This document shows, in pieces, positions 8,812 through 17,763 of a DNA stretch of 64,000 nt. A program made the translations under genes and the position numbers. The notes beneath the pieces were generated by a model that saw nothing but the letters and a program-made list of their open reading frames with translations, did not search any database and was not told the origin of the DNA. The DNA is from CAVROP01 sp050012175 (GTDB taxonomy: Bacteria > Acidobacteriota > Terriglobia > UBA7540): NCBI GenBank assembly GCA_050012175.1, contig JBEKHR010000010.1:83857-147856 (forward strand), given 5' to 3'. Each line of letters opens with the position of its first letter. Position 1 is the stretch's first letter.

Positions 8812-11040
8812 ATGGGTGAAAATCCCAACGATCGTCGCAAGATTGCCTTGATTTTCTTGCTGGTGCTGGTGCCCGCTCTGTTCTTCCTGGGCTGGAGCCA
8901 AGCCTCGTTAAACCTTTCCTTCCTCCATCCCAGCAACCCTGAGGAAACACTCCTGCTGCTGGCGCTTTCCGCTGTCATCTTTCTGGCGTTCGTCATATTT
9001 GCGTTGATTCTACTGCGCATTCTGCTGAAGTTGTACGTCGAGCGCCGGCAGCAACGACTGGGCGCCAGGTTCAAAACCAAGATGGTGGTTGCCTTCCTGG
9101 GGCTTTCCTTGGTGCCGGTCTGTTTTCTCTTTGCCTTCGCCTACGGCCTGCTGAACCGGACCATCGACCGCTGGTTTGGGATTCCCTTTGACCTGATCCG
9201 CGCGGACTCGCAGGAAATAGTCCAGCAACTGCAATCCCAGGCGCAAACCCGTTGCTCGCGCCTCACGCACCACTTGGCCAGCAGCGAAATTTTGGCCCGC
9301 GCCGTGGCCGCCTCCGACCATGAAGAAATCCTGCGCCTTTTCGAGCGCGAAGTGGCGGACCTTAATCTCGAGTCGGCGATGTGCTTCGACCGCCATGGCA
9401 GGCTCCTTGCCCATGCCGGCGACCCGTTTCCTGACCCCTCCGAAGTTGCCAGGTTGTATCCCCAATTGTCCAGCGGCCGGGTTCCGCCCGCAGGTCTTTC
9501 CGGCAACTGGCGCTCTAGTGATTTCGCGATGTTCGTCTCCGCACAACCGCTCCTTGATTCTGCCGGGGGAGTCATGGGAACGGTGGTTGGCGTCACTCGC
9601 CTCCCCCTGAAACTGATGCTCATCTCTCAGGAGATTCAGCGTGAGGCGCAAAAATACGCTCAGCTCAGCAGCGAGCGGCGGGCCCTCAAGCGCACCTACA
9701 TTTCCATGCTTTGGTTGCTGACCCTGTTGATCCTGTTTATCGCCACCTGGTTTGCATTGTTCCTCGCCAAGCAGGTCACAGTTCCCATCCAGGCCCTGGC
9801 CGAGGCTACGCAAGAGGTCTCCAGAGGCAATCTCGGCTTCCAGGTATCCACTCGCGCTGACGACGAACTCGGAGTATTGATCCATTCCTTCAACGCCATG
9901 ACCCGGCAACTTCAGGAGAACCGTCTGGCCATCGACCAGGCCGCCAAGGAACTCCAGGCGGTCAACCGCCAGTTGGAGGAGCGCGGCAACACCATTGAAG
10001 CCATTCTCGAGAACATCCCTACCGGCGTCATCTCCTTCGACCCCCAGGGCCAGATAACCAGCGTGAACAAGATGGCTAAACGCATGTTTGGCCGCGACGA
10101 TATGCGAGCCGTCCGAACCTTGGCCGATCTTTTCACCCCCGAGGATACCCGCGATGTGGCCCGCCTTTTTCGCCGCGCCACGCGCCAAGGTGTGGCCTCG
10201 CGGCAAATGGAACTCGATCTCGGCGGGCGCCGCGCCTTCACCTCCCTGACGGTGTCTTCAGTTCGCGCTCGGCACGGCAAGATTGGGTCCGTGCTTGTTC
10301 TTGAGGATTTGTCCGAGCTCGTACAGGCTCAAAAGGCCGCGGCCTGGCAGGAAGTTGCGCAGCGCGTCGCGCACGAGATCAAGAACCCCCTCACTCCTAT
10401 TCAACTTTCCACCGAGCGGATCAGGCGACTCATCGAGCGCGCGGGGGCGCTTCCGCCGGACCTGCTGCGCGTCGTCTCCGAGAGCGCCTCGTTGGTGGGC
10501 CGCGAAGTGGCCACGCTGAAATCACTGGTGGATGAATTCTCGGCCTTCGCGCGTTTTCCCGCCTCCAAACCTCTTCCCTCCAGCCTGAACGCCATTGTCG
10601 AAAACGCCTTGAAGATCTTCGATGGCCGCCTGAGCGGGATTGAAATCCATCGGGATTTGTCCCCCAATCTGCCGCTCGCCCCGGTCGATCCTGAACAGAT
10701 GAAACGCGCTGTGGCCAACCTGATTGACAATGCCGCCGAGGCCCTCGAACACGCGCTACAGAAGGAAATCTGGGTTCGAACCGCACTCGATGCCGAGCAC
10801 GACGTCGCGGAAATCACCGTGGCGGACAGCGGCCCGGGCATCGCCCCGGAGGACAAAGAAAAGCTGTTCCTTCCCTTTTTCTCCACCAAGCATCGCGGCA
10901 CGGGCTTGGGTTTGGCCATCGTCAGTCGAATCGTCGCCGAACAAAAGGGGATAATCCGGGTGGAGGAAAATCAACCCACAGGCACCAAATTCATCATTGA
11001 ACTGCCTGTCGAGCCTCCCGTCCCCGCGCGCGAACAGTAG
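8812..11040 (+). CDS. ntrY: NtrY-like transmembrane sensor histidine kinase
   Basis: A 742-residue kinase with the NtrY plan. It has three N-terminal membrane segments, an extracytoplasmic region, a fourth membrane segment near 295-320, HAMP, PAS (ILENIPTGVISFD), HisKA with AHEIKNPLTP (His near 521), and HATPase with DNAAEAL, DSGPGI and GTGLGLAIV. It starts 9 bp after the glycosylase stop and is followed by ntrX. NtrY/NtrX pairs control nitrogen, redox or envelope genes depending on the species, and the actual signal here cannot be read from sequence. Confidence 0.92.
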   Translation: MGENPNDRRKIALIFLLVLVPALFFLGWSQASLNLSFLHPSNPEETLLLLALSAVIFLAFVIFALILLRILLKLYVERRQQRLGARFKTKMVVAFLGLSLVPVCFLFAFAYGLLNRTIDRWFGIPFDLIRADSQEIVQQLQSQAQTRCSRLTHHLASSEILARAVAASDHEEILRLFEREVADLNLESAMCFDRHGRLLAHAGDPFPDPSEVARLYPQLSSGRVPPAGLSGNWRSSDFAMFVSAQPLLDSAGGVMGTVVGVTRLPLKLMLISQEIQREAQKYAQLSSERRALKRTYISMLWLLTLLILFIATWFALFLAKQVTVPIQALAEATQEVSRGNLGFQVSTRADDELGVLIHSFNAMTRQLQENRLAIDQAAKELQAVNRQLEERGNTIEAILENIPTGVISFDPQGQITSVNKMAKRMFGRDDMRAVRTLADLFTPEDTRDVARLFRRATRQGVASRQMELDLGGRRAFTSLTVSSVRARHGKIGSVLVLEDLSELVQAQKAAAWQEVAQRVAHEIKNPLTPIQLSTERIRRLIERAGALPPDLLRVVSESASLVGREVATLKSLVDEFSAFARFPASKPLPSSLNAIVENALKIFDGRLSGIEIHRDLSPNLPLAPVDPEQMKRAVANLIDNAAEALEHALQKEIWVRTALDAEHDVAEITVADSGPGIAPEDKEKLFLPFFSTKHRGTGLGLAIVSRIVAEQKGIIRVEENQPTGTKFIIELPVEPPVPAREQ

Positions 11041-11248
11041 GCAGAAGGCAGTAGGCAGTAAGCAGTGGGCGGTCGATAGCCGCTGGGGTAATCCGAGATC
11101 CAAAACTAAAATCGCCCCAGCCCCTTTGCTTCAGTAGGCAGTCGGCGCTACCCCTTGCCTGGCAGGTGGGTAATCCAAAATCTGAAATCCAAAATCGCAG
11201 CGGGGGGGGAGACAATTCAGAGTTCATAATTTATAATCAGAATTCACA
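11041..11248. repeat. Short repeat-rich spacer between ntrY and ntrX
   Basis: The 208-bp spacer is made of short degenerate units: GCAGTAGGCAGTAAGCAGT-type repeats just after ntrY, then two AATCC-AAAAT-CTGAAATCC-like units, and an AATTCA-rich tail. Similar GCAGTAGGCAGT units recur near 63790. These are dispersed spacer repeats and do not look like a promoter or a gene. Confidence 0.6.
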
Positions 11249-12619
11249 ATGGCGCGCTATTCCGTTCTGATTGTCGATGATGAACCCGGCATTCGCGAGT
11301 CGCTCACAGGTGTCCTGCAAGATGAAGGATACGTTGTGGACGCGGTGGAAAGTGGCGAAGCCTGTCTGGATTTTCTTGCACACCACAATTGCGATGTGAT
11401 GTTGCTGGACATCTGGCTTCCCGGTATGGATGGCATCCAGGCGCTGGAGAAAATCCAGGCTCTCGACAGCCCGCCCATCGTGATCATGATTTCCGGCCAC
11501 GGAACGATTGACGCTGCGGTGCGCTCCACGAAATTGGGCGCCTTTGATTTTATAGAAAAGCCTCTTTCCATCGATAAGACTCTCCTGACGTTGAAACACG
11601 CGGCCGAGCAATTAACGCTGGCCACACAGAACCGCCAGTTGCGCGAGGAATTGCAGGGCCAATACCACATCATTGGTGAAAGCGTCCCCATGAAGGCCTT
11701 ACGCCAGCAGTTAGCTCTGGCGGCTCCCACCAACGGCCGCGTCCTGATTTTTGGCGAAAGTGGGACCGGAAAGGAATTGGTCGCGCATGCCTTGCATCTT
11801 CTCAGTCTCCGCGCCCAGCAACCTTTCGTGGAAGTCAACTGCGCCGCCATTCCCGAGGAGCTGATCGAGAGCGAATTGTTCGGCCACGTGAAAGGCTCTT
11901 TCACCGGGGCCGTAGAAGACAAGGTGGGCAAGTTCGAGCAGGCGCACGGCGGCACGCTGTTCCTGGACGAAGTCGGCGACATGAGCCTGCGCACCCAATC
12001 CAAGGTCTTGCGCGTCATCGAGGAGCAACGCTTCACGCCCGTAGGCTCGGGCAATAACCTCACCGTGGATGTTCGTGTGATCGCCGCCACCAACAAGAAC
12101 CTGGCGGAGGAGATCCAGAAGGGCAACTTCCGGGAAGACCTGTTTTACCGGCTCAACGTCATCCCCTTTTTTGTTCCCCCGCTGCGCGACCATAGGGAGG
12201 ATATTCCTGCCCTCGCCAACTATTTTCTGGCGGAATTCGCCCGCGCTTATGGCCGCCGGCCAAAGCACTTTTCCGAATCTGCCCTGGAAGTGATCCTAGG
12301 CTACCGCTGGCCGGGCAACGTCCGCGAGCTGCGCAACCTTGTGGAGCGGCTGGTCATCATGGTGCAGGGCGAGAGAATCGAGCGCCGGCACCTCCCCCCT
12401 TCCCTCCATCACGACCATGCGCGCTCCGATTCCACCAAAACCCCGGTCACCGGTTTCTCCTCCCTGCAGGAAGCCCGCGCCGCTTACGAGCGCGATTACA
12501 TCCTGCGCAAGCTGGAGGAAAACCAGGGCAACGTCACCCGCACTGCCGAAGCTCTCGGCCTGGAGCGCAGCCATCTTTACCGGAAAATGAAATCCCTCGG
12601 AATCGCCGTGAGCGGGTAG
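11249..12619 (+). CDS. ntrX: NtrX-like sigma-54 response regulator
   Basis: A 456-residue three-domain activator. The receiver has D10/D11 and phospho-acceptor D54 (LLDIWLPGMDG). The AAA+ domain has GESGTGKE and the loop GSFTGA, and the C-terminal Fis-type HTH ends in a NtrX-like LGLERSHLYRKMKSLGI. It follows the NtrY-like kinase, its likely partner. The GSFTGA variant in place of GAFTGA is common in NtrX proteins. This is a different subfamily from the PilR-like regulator at the left end of the window. Confidence 0.92.
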   Translation: MARYSVLIVDDEPGIRESLTGVLQDEGYVVDAVESGEACLDFLAHHNCDVMLLDIWLPGMDGIQALEKIQALDSPPIVIMISGHGTIDAAVRSTKLGAFDFIEKPLSIDKTLLTLKHAAEQLTLATQNRQLREELQGQYHIIGESVPMKALRQQLALAAPTNGRVLIFGESGTGKELVAHALHLLSLRAQQPFVEVNCAAIPEELIESELFGHVKGSFTGAVEDKVGKFEQAHGGTLFLDEVGDMSLRTQSKVLRVIEEQRFTPVGSGNNLTVDVRVIAATNKNLAEEIQKGNFREDLFYRLNVIPFFVPPLRDHREDIPALANYFLAEFARAYGRRPKHFSESALEVILGYRWPGNVRELRNLVERLVIMVQGERIERRHLPPSLHHDHARSDSTKTPVTGFSSLQEARAAYERDYILRKLEENQGNVTRTAEALGLERSHLYRKMKSLGIAVSG

Positions 12620-12838
12620 GCTAGGCATTAACATCGAACGACGGGTTCATTGTCTCCGTGAACTCGAAATCGCAACTTCGAGCCGGAGCGTTTTGTGGGC
12701 ACGGGTTCCCTGCCTCAAGGCAGCCTCTGCGGCAAATCGGTTCGTACAAAGGACCAGTCATCTAGCCCGGCGCAGCAGGCGGCTCCCCAGCATGGCACTA
12801 AGATGCCTTCCTCGAGCAACCAGACAGGTCGTTTGGAA

Positions 12839-12887
12839 GCTGGCGGGGACGACGGGAATCGAACCCGCGACCTCATGCGTGACAGGC
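12839..12887 (-). repeat. attL: displaced 3' end of tRNA-Asp
   Basis: This stretch matches the 3' part of the intact tRNA-Asp at 30216-30264 over 49 bp, including the CCA end (TGG at 12841-12843) and the anticodon loop. The single difference is at 12858, in the T loop. Similarity stops inside the anticodon stem, so it cannot encode a functional tRNA. It marks the left boundary of the element. Confidence 0.92.
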
Positions 12888-12969
12888 GAGCATAGGATGG
12901 CTAACTCGTTGACCTTGCGGCACGGTTGGCAACCCAAAAGCACGCAAAAACACTCTTGGAACGCCCAAG

Positions 12970-12987
12970 TTGTACCGATCTTGTACT
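12970..12987 (+). repeat. Candidate integrase arm-type sites, left
   Basis: TTGTACC at 12970-12976 and TTGTACT at 12981-12987 form a direct pair with an 11-bp period, 83 bp inside attL. The same pair with a 10-bp period is present at 30161-30177 near attR. Occurrence at both ends of an integrated element suggests arm sites bound by the recombinase N-terminal domain. Confidence 0.6.
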
Positions 12988-13058
12988 CGTTTCGGTGGTC
13001 TGCGGATTGATCGCCTCCAGCAGCAGCGACACTTCAATCACCTTCTTGACTACAGCGT

Positions 13059-13490
13059 TTAGAAAGATCGCCACTCTTTGGCGTCGACGAAAAGACCAAG
13101 GTGTTCGACATTTTCTGTAGCCACTGAGCCTGTAACTTGGAGGGCTTGGGCGGCCAGAATGACATCGGCATCGAGTGCTTTGGGGTCAGCCGTAGGACTA
13201 CCTCGGTTCCGAGCCTGGGCCCATAGTTCAGCGGCCTTCAGCATCACATCGGTGTTGATCGGGAGATAGTTCAGAACGGACTTGAGCCGATCAAGCCGGT
13301 TGACGCTTTCTTGGAGGCCCGCACGGATAAGCTCGCGGCGCACTTCGTAGTCTGCGATCTCGGGGATGTAAATAATCGCACCTTCCCTTAGGAGACGTTC
13401 GAGCCAGTCCGCGATCTCGCGGTTGGGGCGGGGATGGGAAATCTTGCCCAGGGGGCCGGTGTCAAGGACAATTCTGCTCGCCATAGTCAA
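13059..13490 (-). CDS. PIN-domain toxin, VapC-like
   Basis: A 143-residue PIN-domain protein, a predicted Mg-dependent RNase. Acidic residues are at the usual places: an Asp in IVLDTGP, Glu/Asp in EIADYEVRREL, the pair in DADVILAAQA, and the distal VATENVEHL region. The start overlaps the upstream small gene's stop by 4 bp, typical of toxin-antitoxin pairs. It lies just inside the left end of the mobile element and probably stabilises it. The exact cleavage target is unknown. Confidence 0.8.
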   Translation of the reverse strand: MTMASRIVLDTGPLGKISHPRPNREIADWLERLLREGAIIYIPEIADYEVRRELIRAGLQESVNRLDRLKSVLNYLPINTDVMLKAAELWAQARNRGSPTADPKALDADVILAAQALQVTGSVATENVEHLGLFVDAKEWRSF

Positions 13491-13735
13491 TCACTGAACC
13501 TTTTGCGATAGGAGAGGCGATCCTCTTCAATAGCCTCCTTCAGTCGAGGCCATACTCGCTCGTCGTAACCCGACTCGTCCGCGAGCCATTGGTGGAGAAG
13601 CCGGATGGCGGCCTCGTTTTGCGCAGCTTGCGCTATCGTTTCCGATCCTGTTCCCTGGATGGGCTCGATGTGCTGTTGTCCTTTTGGCAAGAAGCTAATC
13701 TCCTCGAACGTTACCAACTTCGTCGGTCCGCCCAA
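13487..13735 (-). CDS. Predicted antitoxin partner of the PIN toxin
   Basis: An 82-residue acidic protein, unrelated by eye to VapB AbrB or RHH families. It begins at TTG with a strong GGAGGGGGG about 9 nt upstream and overlaps the PIN toxin start by 4 bp (TGA/ATG coupling). The C-terminal half, rich in Trp, Arg and Glu, resembles antitoxin-type toxin-binding tails. Antitoxin function is inferred from position and size only. Confidence 0.6.
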   Translation of the reverse strand: MGGPTKLVTFEEISFLPKGQQHIEPIQGTGSETIAQAAQNEAAIRLLHQWLADESGYDERVWPRLKEAIEEDRLSYRKRFSD

Positions 13736-14250
13736 TTGGAATTTCCCCCCTCCACGCCAAACGAGTCACAGGCGCAAGGGGGTTAGTGACCATCCCCATT
13801 GTACAATACGATTGCGTTGGAATTGCGCCAAAATAGCGTTCAGATGAAATCGCCAGCCGATTATACCCTATTGAAATCTCGGCGCTTTGTAGCCTGGATT
13901 GCGCCAAGATTGCGTCCTATGTTGTGCATAATTGCGTTTCTGCGCAATCCTTCCGGCGCTACTCCGGGGTATGGCCGGAATCCGAGCGGACCGGATTCAG
14001 GCACGCGGCGTGCCAACTATTTTTTCACGGGTCGACAAATGTGAGAACCCAATCTTCCCTGCGGTTCACTTGCGAAGCGTGGCGTGGTGATGGACCGGGA
14101 AACTGTCAAACCATGGTGGGCACCCAAACGAAGCGGACGCGGGCACGCCACTTGCCAACTATTTTTCGCCGGTCGACAGATGTGAGAACCAATGGCTGTA
14201 TAGAAACAAATGGGCGGCTGCCAACTTGCCGTTGTAGTGAAGGGAGGAGC
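13736..14250. other. Non-coding stretch of the element with a decayed repeat pair
   Basis: No credible gene is seen. A roughly 45-bp sequence around GTGCCAACTATTTTTTCAC-GGTCGACAAATGTGAGAACC occurs at about 14007-14048 and again, with several changes, at about 14151-14193. Between them lie TGGTGGGCACC-type words also found near 15213 upstream of the next cargo gene. It looks like the debris of past insertions. Confidence 0.5.
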
Positions 14251-14292
14251 GCTGGCCAACCGGAGGTTGGCCAGTCGCCGTTTTTGGGGGTG

Positions 14293-14415
14293 TCACTGGC
14301 CGGGATAGCCTGCGCGAAGGATTTGGTCGGCGGCGCGGAAGATTCGCTGCCGGGAACGTCCTCTGGCGCGCCAGCCTTGATTCCGATGCTGGATGTAACC
14401 TCGGTTGGACTGCAC
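14293..14415 (-). pseudogene. Decayed duplicate of the ArdC gene 3' end
   Basis: Read on the minus strand this segment gives a run like RGYIQ...RQRIFRAADQILRAGYPGQ-stop, matching the C-terminus of the intact ArdC-like gene (RGYIQ...AQRIFHAADQILRAGYPEK). A stop lies upstream in the same frame and there is no start. Nucleotide similarity extends beyond the stop, through the hairpin at 14253-14272, so the copied unit is about 170 bp (14251-14420 against 15250-15425). The intact unknown gene at 14579-15184 lies between the two copies. Confidence 0.85.
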
Positions 14416-14578
14416 CCCTGCGCTTTCGCCTTTTCATTTAGGACCAAGCCAGTGGGCCAGAATTCACCGCAGTGGATAATTTTGCCCAAGAATATGACCT
14501 GAGTGCAAAAAGGCCTTGGGCCCTCGGCGCGGTAAGCAGCAAGCTCACTTGTGGAGTATCTGACCTGGATGTCGACTC

Positions 14579-15184
14579 TCATTCGAGCGTCTGCTTTGGC
14601 CAAAGCTGATTGATAATCTCGGCTGCCAGAATCAGGCCGTTGAGCGCTTGACCCGGCGCGAGGATTGCATGTATGCCAGGGTGGGCAAAGCTGTTCCTGA
14701 TCTGGGGCAGGGCTTCGATGAGCACGTCAACGTAAGGCACCTTCGGTTCAACCTCCGTCTCTCGGGCGAAAAACTCGCTCAGTTCTTGCCTCAGTTGCTC
14801 TGCACTGGCACAAGCATTTTCGAGGGTCGGGAACCCCTCCTCGCGCAGTAACCCCGCAGCCTTGGCTTGTGTGAGAAGTTTCTTGAGCCCTCTCCGGTCT
14901 TGACCTGTGCGCTCCGGCCTCCAGGGGAGGCGTTCGCGTAGAGCCATCTCGACCACCACGCTGCTAAGAAAGTTCGCGAGCGCATAGAAGGGATAATAAA
15001 GCCAGCCATACAGGTAAAGGGTGATCACTGCGTTGAAGTAGCTGCGAACGCCTTCCGGGATTTCCCCCTGCACTTCGCAGTATCTTGAGACGATCTCGTA
15101 ATGCTTCTCCAGCGATAGAAGCGGGAAGAAATCGTTGGTTGGATCGGGCTGGAAGAAATTCTCCTTGGCTTTGATGGGTGCCAT
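14579..15184 (-). CDS. Unknown cargo protein with HEPN-like R-x4-H motif
   Basis: A 201-residue, largely helical protein of no family I recognise. A hydrophobic segment with YLYGWLYYPFYALANFL is at residues 55-72. The C-terminal helix contains RNSFAHPG, which fits the R-X4-6-H signature of HEPN RNase or nucleotide-binding domains, followed by a final hydrophobic helix as in many HEPN proteins. It sits between ArdC and a duplicate of the ArdC 3' end, so it was probably inserted as cargo. A role in defence or in RNA cleavage is a hypothesis only. The start has no clear ribosome site. Confidence 0.65.
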   Translation of the reverse strand: MAPIKAKENFFQPDPTNDFFPLLSLEKHYEIVSRYCEVQGEIPEGVRSYFNAVITLYLYGWLYYPFYALANFLSSVVVEMALRERLPWRPERTGQDRRGLKKLLTQAKAAGLLREEGFPTLENACASAEQLRQELSEFFARETEVEPKVPYVDVLIEALPQIRNSFAHPGIHAILAPGQALNGLILAAEIINQLWPKQTLE

Positions 15185-15249
15185 GAAGATGAATCATACC
15201 ACTCCTCGCACGTCTATGGTGGGCACATAAAGACGGCTGCGAAGAGGGG

Positions 15250-15283
15250 CGGTTGGCCAACCGGAGGTTGGCGAGCCGCCGTT
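15250..15283. repeat. Hairpin downstream of the ArdC-like gene
   Basis: GGCGGTTGGCCAACC and GGTTGGCGAGCCGCC pair around a GGA loop, followed on the plus strand by GTTTTT. The related hairpin GGCCAACC-GGA-GGTTGGCC stands at 14253-14272 in the duplicated segment. On the minus strand, the direction of ArdC, there is no T tract, so terminator function for ArdC is uncertain. Confidence 0.55.
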
Positions 15284-15294
15284 TTTGGGGGGCC

Positions 15295-16176
15295 TCACTT
15301 TTCGGGATAGCCGGCGCGGAGGATTTGGTCGGCGGCGTGGAAGATGCGTTGGGCGGACCGCTCGGTGAATGTTTGACCTTGGCCCCAAGATTGGATGTAA
15401 CCACGGCTATACTCCGCTCCTGGCAAGCCAAGGGACTCACAGCACAACAAGGAAACGGCCTCGGCTTCCATTTCCCGGAGGTCCTGTGGTGTGCGCTCGG
15501 TGTCCGAAAGGTCGCCTTCGTCGGTGTGGCCAAGCATGACGTGGCCAATTTCGTGGAAAAGAGTCTTCACCGGGAGAGCCGCAATCGGGCTGACTGCGAT
15601 CTTCCGGCCACGCTTGGCGTAGCCTTGGGTGTTGCCGTCCAGGTCCTCGAAGGGAACGCGCTCAATATCCAGCGTGGCGAGGGCATTTTCTTCTTTCCAT
15701 TCCGGGATGACGGGGGTCGGGTATTCCGCACCCTCGGTCTGCGACAGAACGAACCAATGGGCCTTGTACGTGAAATGGGTAAAGGAAAACTCCTCTTCCT
15801 GGTCGGTGCCGTCTTCTTTCTTAACAGTCTTGGTGCGCTTGCATGTCAGAGGCATGCACAGGGTCAACGCCTTCTCACCCTTCCTCACGAATCGGCCTAG
15901 CTCTTTCCACTTCGGGAAGGTGGCCAGTGGACCCGGTTGAATGCCGCGCTCGAAGCACTGGAACAAGGCTAAGAGTTGATTCCCGAGTGAGTAGTTGTGG
16001 AACCGGCAGTAAGCTTCGTGAATGAAACCCGGCTTCTTTACGGCTTCATCCAATAGGGCCGCCCACGAAACCATGGGCTTTCTTTCTGCACCGGTCGGCG
16101 CATCCCCTGTGCGAACCTGCAACGAACCCCCACCATTAAATTGACCTCGATTGGTCTGTTTGATTTGCTCGTTCAT
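15295..16176 (-). CDS. ArdC-like antirestriction protein
   Basis: About 293 residues. The N-terminal half matches the ArdC/DUF1738 ssDNA-binding region (SWAALLDEAV...FHNYSLGNQLLAL...GPLATFPKWKELGRFVRKGEKA). The second half is a metallopeptidase-like domain with the zinc motif HEIGH (near residue 207). ArdC-type proteins on plasmids protect incoming single-stranded DNA and counter host restriction. The ATG at 16176 is preferred over one 42 bases upstream because AAGGAG lies about 10 nt before it. A duplicate of its 3' end lies one gene downstream. Confidence 0.85.
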   Translation of the reverse strand: MNEQIKQTNRGQFNGGGSLQVRTGDAPTGAERKPMVSWAALLDEAVKKPGFIHEAYCRFHNYSLGNQLLALFQCFERGIQPGPLATFPKWKELGRFVRKGEKALTLCMPLTCKRTKTVKKEDGTDQEEEFSFTHFTYKAHWFVLSQTEGAEYPTPVIPEWKEENALATLDIERVPFEDLDGNTQGYAKRGRKIAVSPIAALPVKTLFHEIGHVMLGHTDEGDLSDTERTPQDLREMEAEAVSLLCCESLGLPGAEYSRGYIQSWGQGQTFTERSAQRIFHAADQILRAGYPEK

Positions 16177-16329
16177 TTGTTTTTTTCTCCTTTTCTGCGC
16201 CCGTTTCACGCGGGGCACGAAAAGGGCGAGTGGGGCCTGCTCGCAAGTGCCAAGGGCTGCCTTTTTGCGGGGGAGCCAAGAAACTTCGCTCTCCGTAATG
16301 TTTCTTGGGGGAACCGCAAACCCGGAGGG

Positions 16330-16349
16330 TGTCCGTCAACTGACGGACA
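16330..16349. promoter_or_regulatory. Perfect inverted repeat upstream of ArdC
   Basis: TGTCCGTCA-AC-TGACGGACA is a 9-bp-arm palindrome about 150 bp before the ArdC start. The 300-bp gap around it (16177-16479) has no gene. An operator for a dimeric regulator is plausible; nothing identifies the regulator. Confidence 0.4.
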
Positions 16350-16479
16350 AAGCAGAAGCCCGCTGTGCCGCCAGCGCGCAGGCGTCTTTCCCATCTCGCC
16401 GTGCCCGCGAGAAAGCGGTGCCAGAAAAGGTGACCGGGAAAATTGTGTGGGTACCGACAGTTCTTGGTCGAGGCGTAGA

Positions 16480-16689
16480 TCACATCTTCTTTCGGTTGCG
16501 GGTACGCGCTGGCTTGCGGCTGCGCCGTTTCTCAATTTCTAGGGGTCCTAGCTTAAGACGTATGACGTCACGGCAATTGAATTGTTCCAGGATTTGGCGC
16601 AGCGGGCGGTGGAAGACTGCGAAAAAAGCGAGAATCGCGATAAAGCCGATGAGAGGCCAGACGACCGTTATGAAATTCACCCACTTCAT
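16480..16689 (-). CDS. Small single-pass membrane protein
   Basis: About 69 residues from the ATG at 16689, which is preceded by GGGTGG. One hydrophobic helix (VNFITVVWPLIGFIAILAFF, residues 4-23) is followed by a basic tail (RRSRKPARTRNRKK). A longer reading frame from 16818 would add 43 residues without a better ribosome site. No function is recognised. The gene lies between ArdC and a longer unknown gene in the element. Confidence 0.5.
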   Translation of the reverse strand: MKWVNFITVVWPLIGFIAILAFFAVFHRPLRQILEQFNCRDVIRLKLGPLEIEKRRSRKPARTRNRKKM

Positions 16690-16858
16690 AATTTCCACCC
16701 GCACAATTCTTCCTGGCACCCGGCCCGGAGGCATTTCAGACGGCCTTGAGAAATCCAAGGCCGAATGACTGACTGGCTGGTCATCCACTATTCGCCTGCT
16801 TCCTTTGGCACATATCAAGACTGCATGATGGAATCGAAGCGTTCGACCGTCAAAAGTA

Positions 16859-17752
16859 TTAAGTTGGCCTTTTCGGACTAATCGGGCGAGTTAGTTCCTG
16901 GGGTTTTTTCCGTCGTTTCCGGTCAAGATGCCGTTGCACGGCAGACTTCATCTGGGGCATGGTATATCCTGCAAAGACATGAGGATGTGCCATCTTAAGT
17001 ATCTCAAGCATGTCTACAAGAAGTTGATTAGGCAAGTCTGCTCGGCGGCGTTTGGCCCTCTGGCCGTGCCGTGCCCAGTAGTGGCCGGGGGAGTCATAGT
17101 GGGAATGCATGAACTCATACAGGCTAGGGATTAAATGGCGTTGGTAGACAGGCCATCCTTGCCTAGCGCGCCTTGAAACGAGAAGACGTGAAAGGTCTCC
17201 CTTCCACATCTGATCCCATAATCCAATTTGCTCAAACGCGCGCTTCCAGGCTGTTGCTGTGGCGGCTAGGTCAAGCGGTTTGCTCCATGGGATTACGGCG
17301 CGCCGCGTTTCCTTAGTGGTTGGATTGAATGCTATAATCTGCGCGCTAGAATGATTTTGGGCCGGAGAGCCGTTTAGCGGCTTTCCCGAAACCCAAAGGA
17401 CATACCGCACGTGCCAACGTCCAACTCGGGGGTTGGCCTCAAGGACAGCCCGCCAGACGAGCAACTCTGTTCCAAGAATGGATTGTTCAACTCGGGACTT
17501 CAAATCCCGGTCAAGTGAAAGCATGAAATCCTTTTTGAGAAGAGCCTTCCATTCGTCTGCCTGCTTGAGGATTTGGCTTATTTTTCGCCCCTTGAACCAT
17601 TGCGCGATAAACAACGTATCGTGTGGCGTCTCAGATAGAACAATCCGGTAGATATCCTCAAACCCGATGCCCCGATTCTTAAGCCTCTGGTAGATATCGG
17701 GCTGCGCCTGGTCTTTTGCGGATTTAACCGGGTTGGGACCCTGCAAGTCCAT
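16859..17752 (-). CDS. Unknown element protein, 297 residues
   Basis: I do not recognise a family. The protein is basic, with many Trp and Arg residues (RHLIPSLYEFMHSHYDSPG, ARHGQRAKRRRADLP) and a very basic C-terminus (QRHLDRKRRKKPQ), so nucleic acid binding is possible. No membrane segment or signal peptide is visible. It lies just downstream of the decayed duplicate of the restriction gene's 3' end, which separates it from the cargo gene at 17859. Confidence 0.6.
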   Translation of the reverse strand: MDLQGPNPVKSAKDQAQPDIYQRLKNRGIGFEDIYRIVLSETPHDTLFIAQWFKGRKISQILKQADEWKALLKKDFMLSLDRDLKSRVEQSILGTELLVWRAVLEANPRVGRWHVRYVLWVSGKPLNGSPAQNHSSAQIIAFNPTTKETRRAVIPWSKPLDLAATATAWKRAFEQIGLWDQMWKGDLSRLLVSRRARQGWPVYQRHLIPSLYEFMHSHYDSPGHYWARHGQRAKRRRADLPNQLLVDMLEILKMAHPHVFAGYTMPQMKSAVQRHLDRKRRKKPQELTRPISPKRPT

Positions 17753-17763
17753 TTCGTAGTCTA

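Noticed and set aside
9010..10206. Long open frame antisense to ntrY
   Set aside because: Codon-shadow frame of a high-GC gene with no family match.
12693..13010. Frames overlapping the displaced tRNA fragment
   Set aside because: They translate tRNA-derived sequence (a known artefact, also seen at the intact tRNA).
14106..14603. A 165-codon open frame over the decayed ArdC copy
   Set aside because: The real homology to ArdC is in another frame with stops, and the frame has no ribosome site or family match.
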